Source: an uncultured Flavobacteriales bacterium
GTDB taxonomy: Bacteria; Bacteroidota; Bacteroidia; Flavobacteriales_G; Salibacteraceae
Reading direction: 5' to 3'
NCBI GenBank assembly: GCA_913062955.1
Contig: CAJXZP010000019.1
Coordinates: 1 to 60,874 of the forward strand
Length of the DNA: 60,874 nucleotides
A program made the translations under genes and the position numbers. This document shows positions 58,964 to 60,874 of the stretch, one piece after another (position 1 is the stretch's first letter; each line of letters begins with the position of its first letter). The notes under the pieces are model-generated. The model did no database searches and was not told where the DNA came from. It saw nothing but the letters and a program-made list of their open reading frames with translations.

Positions 58964-60874
58964 TTAATTAGGATTTAATATGTAAGGAACACTAAATAGA
59001 ATACGGGTACCAATAAATCCGGAGTTACCATTTCCAGGATCATTTTCTTCAATAAGCACATCCGACATTTGGTTATTTAATTCTGAAACTAATTCAATTC
59101 TATTTTTGGTAATTTGAGTTCCCATGGATTCATGATCTGGTAATCTGATTTTTTTGAAGCTCATTGCCTTTTTAATCCCAATTCCATTATCTGAAATAAT
59201 AAAGTCAAGCCGGTTATTTACTCTAGAAATATGGATCCTAATTTCGCCTTCTGGATTATTGTAAATTTGACCATGCCAAATGGCATTTTCTACATACGGC
59301 TGAACAAGTAAGGATGGAATTTCACAGTTTACCAAATCAATTTCCCCTTTTATCTGTACATTATATTTAAAACCCTTACGAAGCCTCTTTTTCTCTAATT
59401 CTACATACATGTTTAGGATTTCTAATTCTTTAGATAGTAATATGGTGCTCTTTTCAGAAGTTTTTAAAATGGTTCGAATGAGTCGACTAAAGTCAATGAG
59501 GTATTCATTGGCTTCCTTTTTATTATTGGTTAGAATATAGTTCTGGATGGAGTTAAGAGAGTTAAAAATAAAGTGAGGGTTCATTTTTGATTGGAGAGAT
59601 AACACCTGTAATTCGTTAATTTTCCGTTGGACTGCCGTTTTGTTTTTATAAATTGAAATGATCCAAAAAATGAGACTAATAACGCTGGCAATTATACCGA
59701 TGACTAGCAGGGTTAAAAACCACCATGTTTGCCAATAGGGGGGGGTAATCGTAAAGGAAATAGTCTGGACTAGACTAGAAACCCCTTGCACGTTTATTGC
59801 TTTTATCTCAACGGTGTATGGACCTGGATTTAAAGAGTTAAAAGAAATGGATGGACTAGTGGTTTTAGTCCAATTCTTCTCATTATTTAAACGATAGTAA
59901 TAAATAAAGTCATTTTGTGATTTGTAACTAATGGCATGGAAATTAACTTCAAAGGAATTAGAATCATAAGGTATTTGAAGGACGTCAGTTAAATGAGGAG
60001 AAGTCCCAATTGTAATGGGGGTGATGTATAAAAATGGAACCCTTTGGGGTGTTTTTAAGTCTTTTAGTGAAATTTTACCTACTCCGCTATTACTCGCATA
60101 ATAAAGCTGATTTTTCAGGATTCGAATCTGCCTGATATCGGGAGTACTAATCCCGTCATAGGAGGTGATAATAGGTTGATAATTCCAATTTTCATTGGAT
60201 TTTATTAATTGCAAAAGACCATGGTTGGTGGCTACAAGAATAGAATGATTCAAAGAGTCATAGAGCAATTGGTTTACGGAATAGATGTGTTTTTTGTTTT
60301 TTATTTGAATCTGAAATTTCTTTCCGTTTTTTAGTCCCCAAATTCCATCTGCTTTGGTGGCAAATAAAAGCGTAGAATCAGGTGTCCTGATTATATCTTG
60401 AATTCGGGTCGTGTTATTGCTCCCTAATAAATTAGATTTTGAAATGGATCTATTGGTTAAATTCATTTCATAAAGACCATTCAAGGTTGCAATTAATACA
60501 ACGTCTTTGGAGAGTCGGAAAAGTTTTTTGATTTGTGGCATCCCGGGCATAAATACCTCAATTGCATGATATCGATTAGGAGCATATTTTCGAGCTCCAA
60601 TAGTAGCTGTCCTGGTTTCAGAAATGTTCCAAATGGAAGAGAAGGTATCTTTTACTTCGATTAATTTATTGGGAGGTGTAGCTTCTATATTTTTACTTTG
60701 TACGCTTAAAAAAAGGAGTTCCAAAGAAGGGCAAGAAACTAAAAATGTAGAATCTGTCAATTTTACGATGGAATTTATTTCAAAAATTGATTCTAAAAGA
60801 TAAATAGGGTTTTCAAATTTAATTCCTTCCATGACGTCTGTTTCAAAGAATGACTCCTTTGAAATAGGAATAGT
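58964..60874 (-). CDS. LytS-type sensor histidine kinase, tandem paralogue (5' end outside window)
   Basis: The frame is open to the last base of the window, giving at least 636 residues, so the gene is cut. Remaining parts: propeller-like sensor blades, a Y_Y_Y domain, membrane helix (WWFLTLLVIGIIASVISLIF), kinase domain with NPHFIFNSLNSIQNYIL (His phosphoacceptor), QPYVENAIWHG and SDNGIGIKK. Close to the neighbour throughout; the neighbour has SPHFIFN where this has NPHFIFN. Likely part of a LytTR-type two-component system whose regulator lies outside the window. Confidence 0.85.
   Translation of the reverse strand, partial: TIPISKESFFETDVMEGIKFENPIYLLESIFEINSIVKLTDSTFLVSCPSLELLFLSVQSKNIEATPPNKLIEVKDTFSSIWNISETRTATIGARKYAPNRYHAIEVFMPGMPQIKKLFRLSKDVVLIATLNGLYEMNLTNRSISKSNLLGSNNTTRIQDIIRTPDSTLLFATKADGIWGLKNGKKFQIQIKNKKHIYSVNQLLYDSLNHSILVATNHGLLQLIKSNENWNYQPIITSYDGISTPDIRQIRILKNQLYYASNSGVGKISLKDLKTPQRVPFLYITPITIGTSPHLTDVLQIPYDSNSFEVNFHAISYKSQNDFIYYYRLNNEKNWTKTTSPSISFNSLNPGPYTVEIKAINVQGVSSLVQTISFTITPPYWQTWWFLTLLVIGIIASVISLIFWIISIYKNKTAVQRKINELQVLSLQSKMNPHFIFNSLNSIQNYILTNNKKEANEYLIDFSRLIRTILKTSEKSTILLSKELEILNMYVELEKKRLRKGFKYNVQIKGEIDLVNCEIPSLLVQPYVENAIWHGQIYNNPEGEIRIHISRVNNRLDFIISDNGIGIKKAMSFKKIRLPDHESMGTQITKNRIELVSELNNQMSDVLIEENDPGNGNSGFIGTRILFSVPYILNPN

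Overview
The window looks like a chromosomal stretch of a Bacteroidota bacterium, most likely a marine or freshwater Flavobacteriales-type organism. The evidence is: five genes (one cut by the left edge) ending in type A C-terminal sorting domains of the type IX secretion system (T9SS); one giant SprB-repeat protein ending in the gliding-associated CHU_C (type B) domain; a TPR/LuxR-type membrane regulator; two LytS-class histidine kinases with Reg_prop/Y_Y_Y sensor parts; AT-rich DNA; weak Shine-Dalgarno signals; and promoters matching TTTG-N17..20-TAnnTTTG. No rRNA, tRNA, CRISPR array, transposase or integrase was seen.

Layout. 1-5 kb: end of a T9SS adhesin, then convergent nrnA-like and rapA-like genes. 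5.2-11.1 kb: a GNAT gene, a broken chimeric adhesin remnant and a large beta-helix/PKD adhesin. 11.3-26.4 kb: an accessory region where every gene is on the + strand and most are small and functionally unrelated (three acetyltransferases counting the one at 5.2 kb, DUF6058, a probable 7_1-knot protein, an NTF2-like protein, a DinB/YfiT-like protein, a DUF1330-like protein). They are separated by long intergenic regions that share an ordered set of sequence blocks, which gives a cassette-like organisation. The region ends with an SBBP-repeat T9SS protein, two leucine-rich-repeat proteins and a tight five-gene membrane/lipid-type operon. 26.7-36.3 kb: a TPR-LuxR regulator and two more large T9SS adhesins.

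36.3-42.7 kb: an AsmA-family gene, then dinB (DNA polymerase IV) and a divergent XRE-S24 (LexA/UmuD-like) regulator. This locus is riddled with strict 7-bp tandem arrays. One array forms the dinB leader, one abuts its stop codon, one truncates a four-helix-bundle (S23/IVP-like) gene, and a heptamer-like stretch is translated inside the DinB N-terminus. Broken copies of the dinB 3' end lie at 26.4 and 36.4 kb. 42.9-45.4 kb: a CPBP protease, an LpxL-type acyltransferase and a SMUG2-like glycosylase. 45.6-53.7 kb: the 2716-residue SprB-repeat protein. 53.8-60.9 kb: a lipoprotein, a MATE transporter and two tandem paralogous LytS-type kinases, the last cut by the window end.

How the parts fit: the window is dominated by T9SS cell-surface proteins built from the same 51-residue CDS/GCDS module, with clear signs of recombination between and within them (identical 141-bp segments, homogenised repeats, fragments of sorting domains in intergenic DNA). 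The two most unusual signals are the recurrent intergenic element of the 12.5-23.3 kb cassette-like region and the heptamer arrays around dinB.
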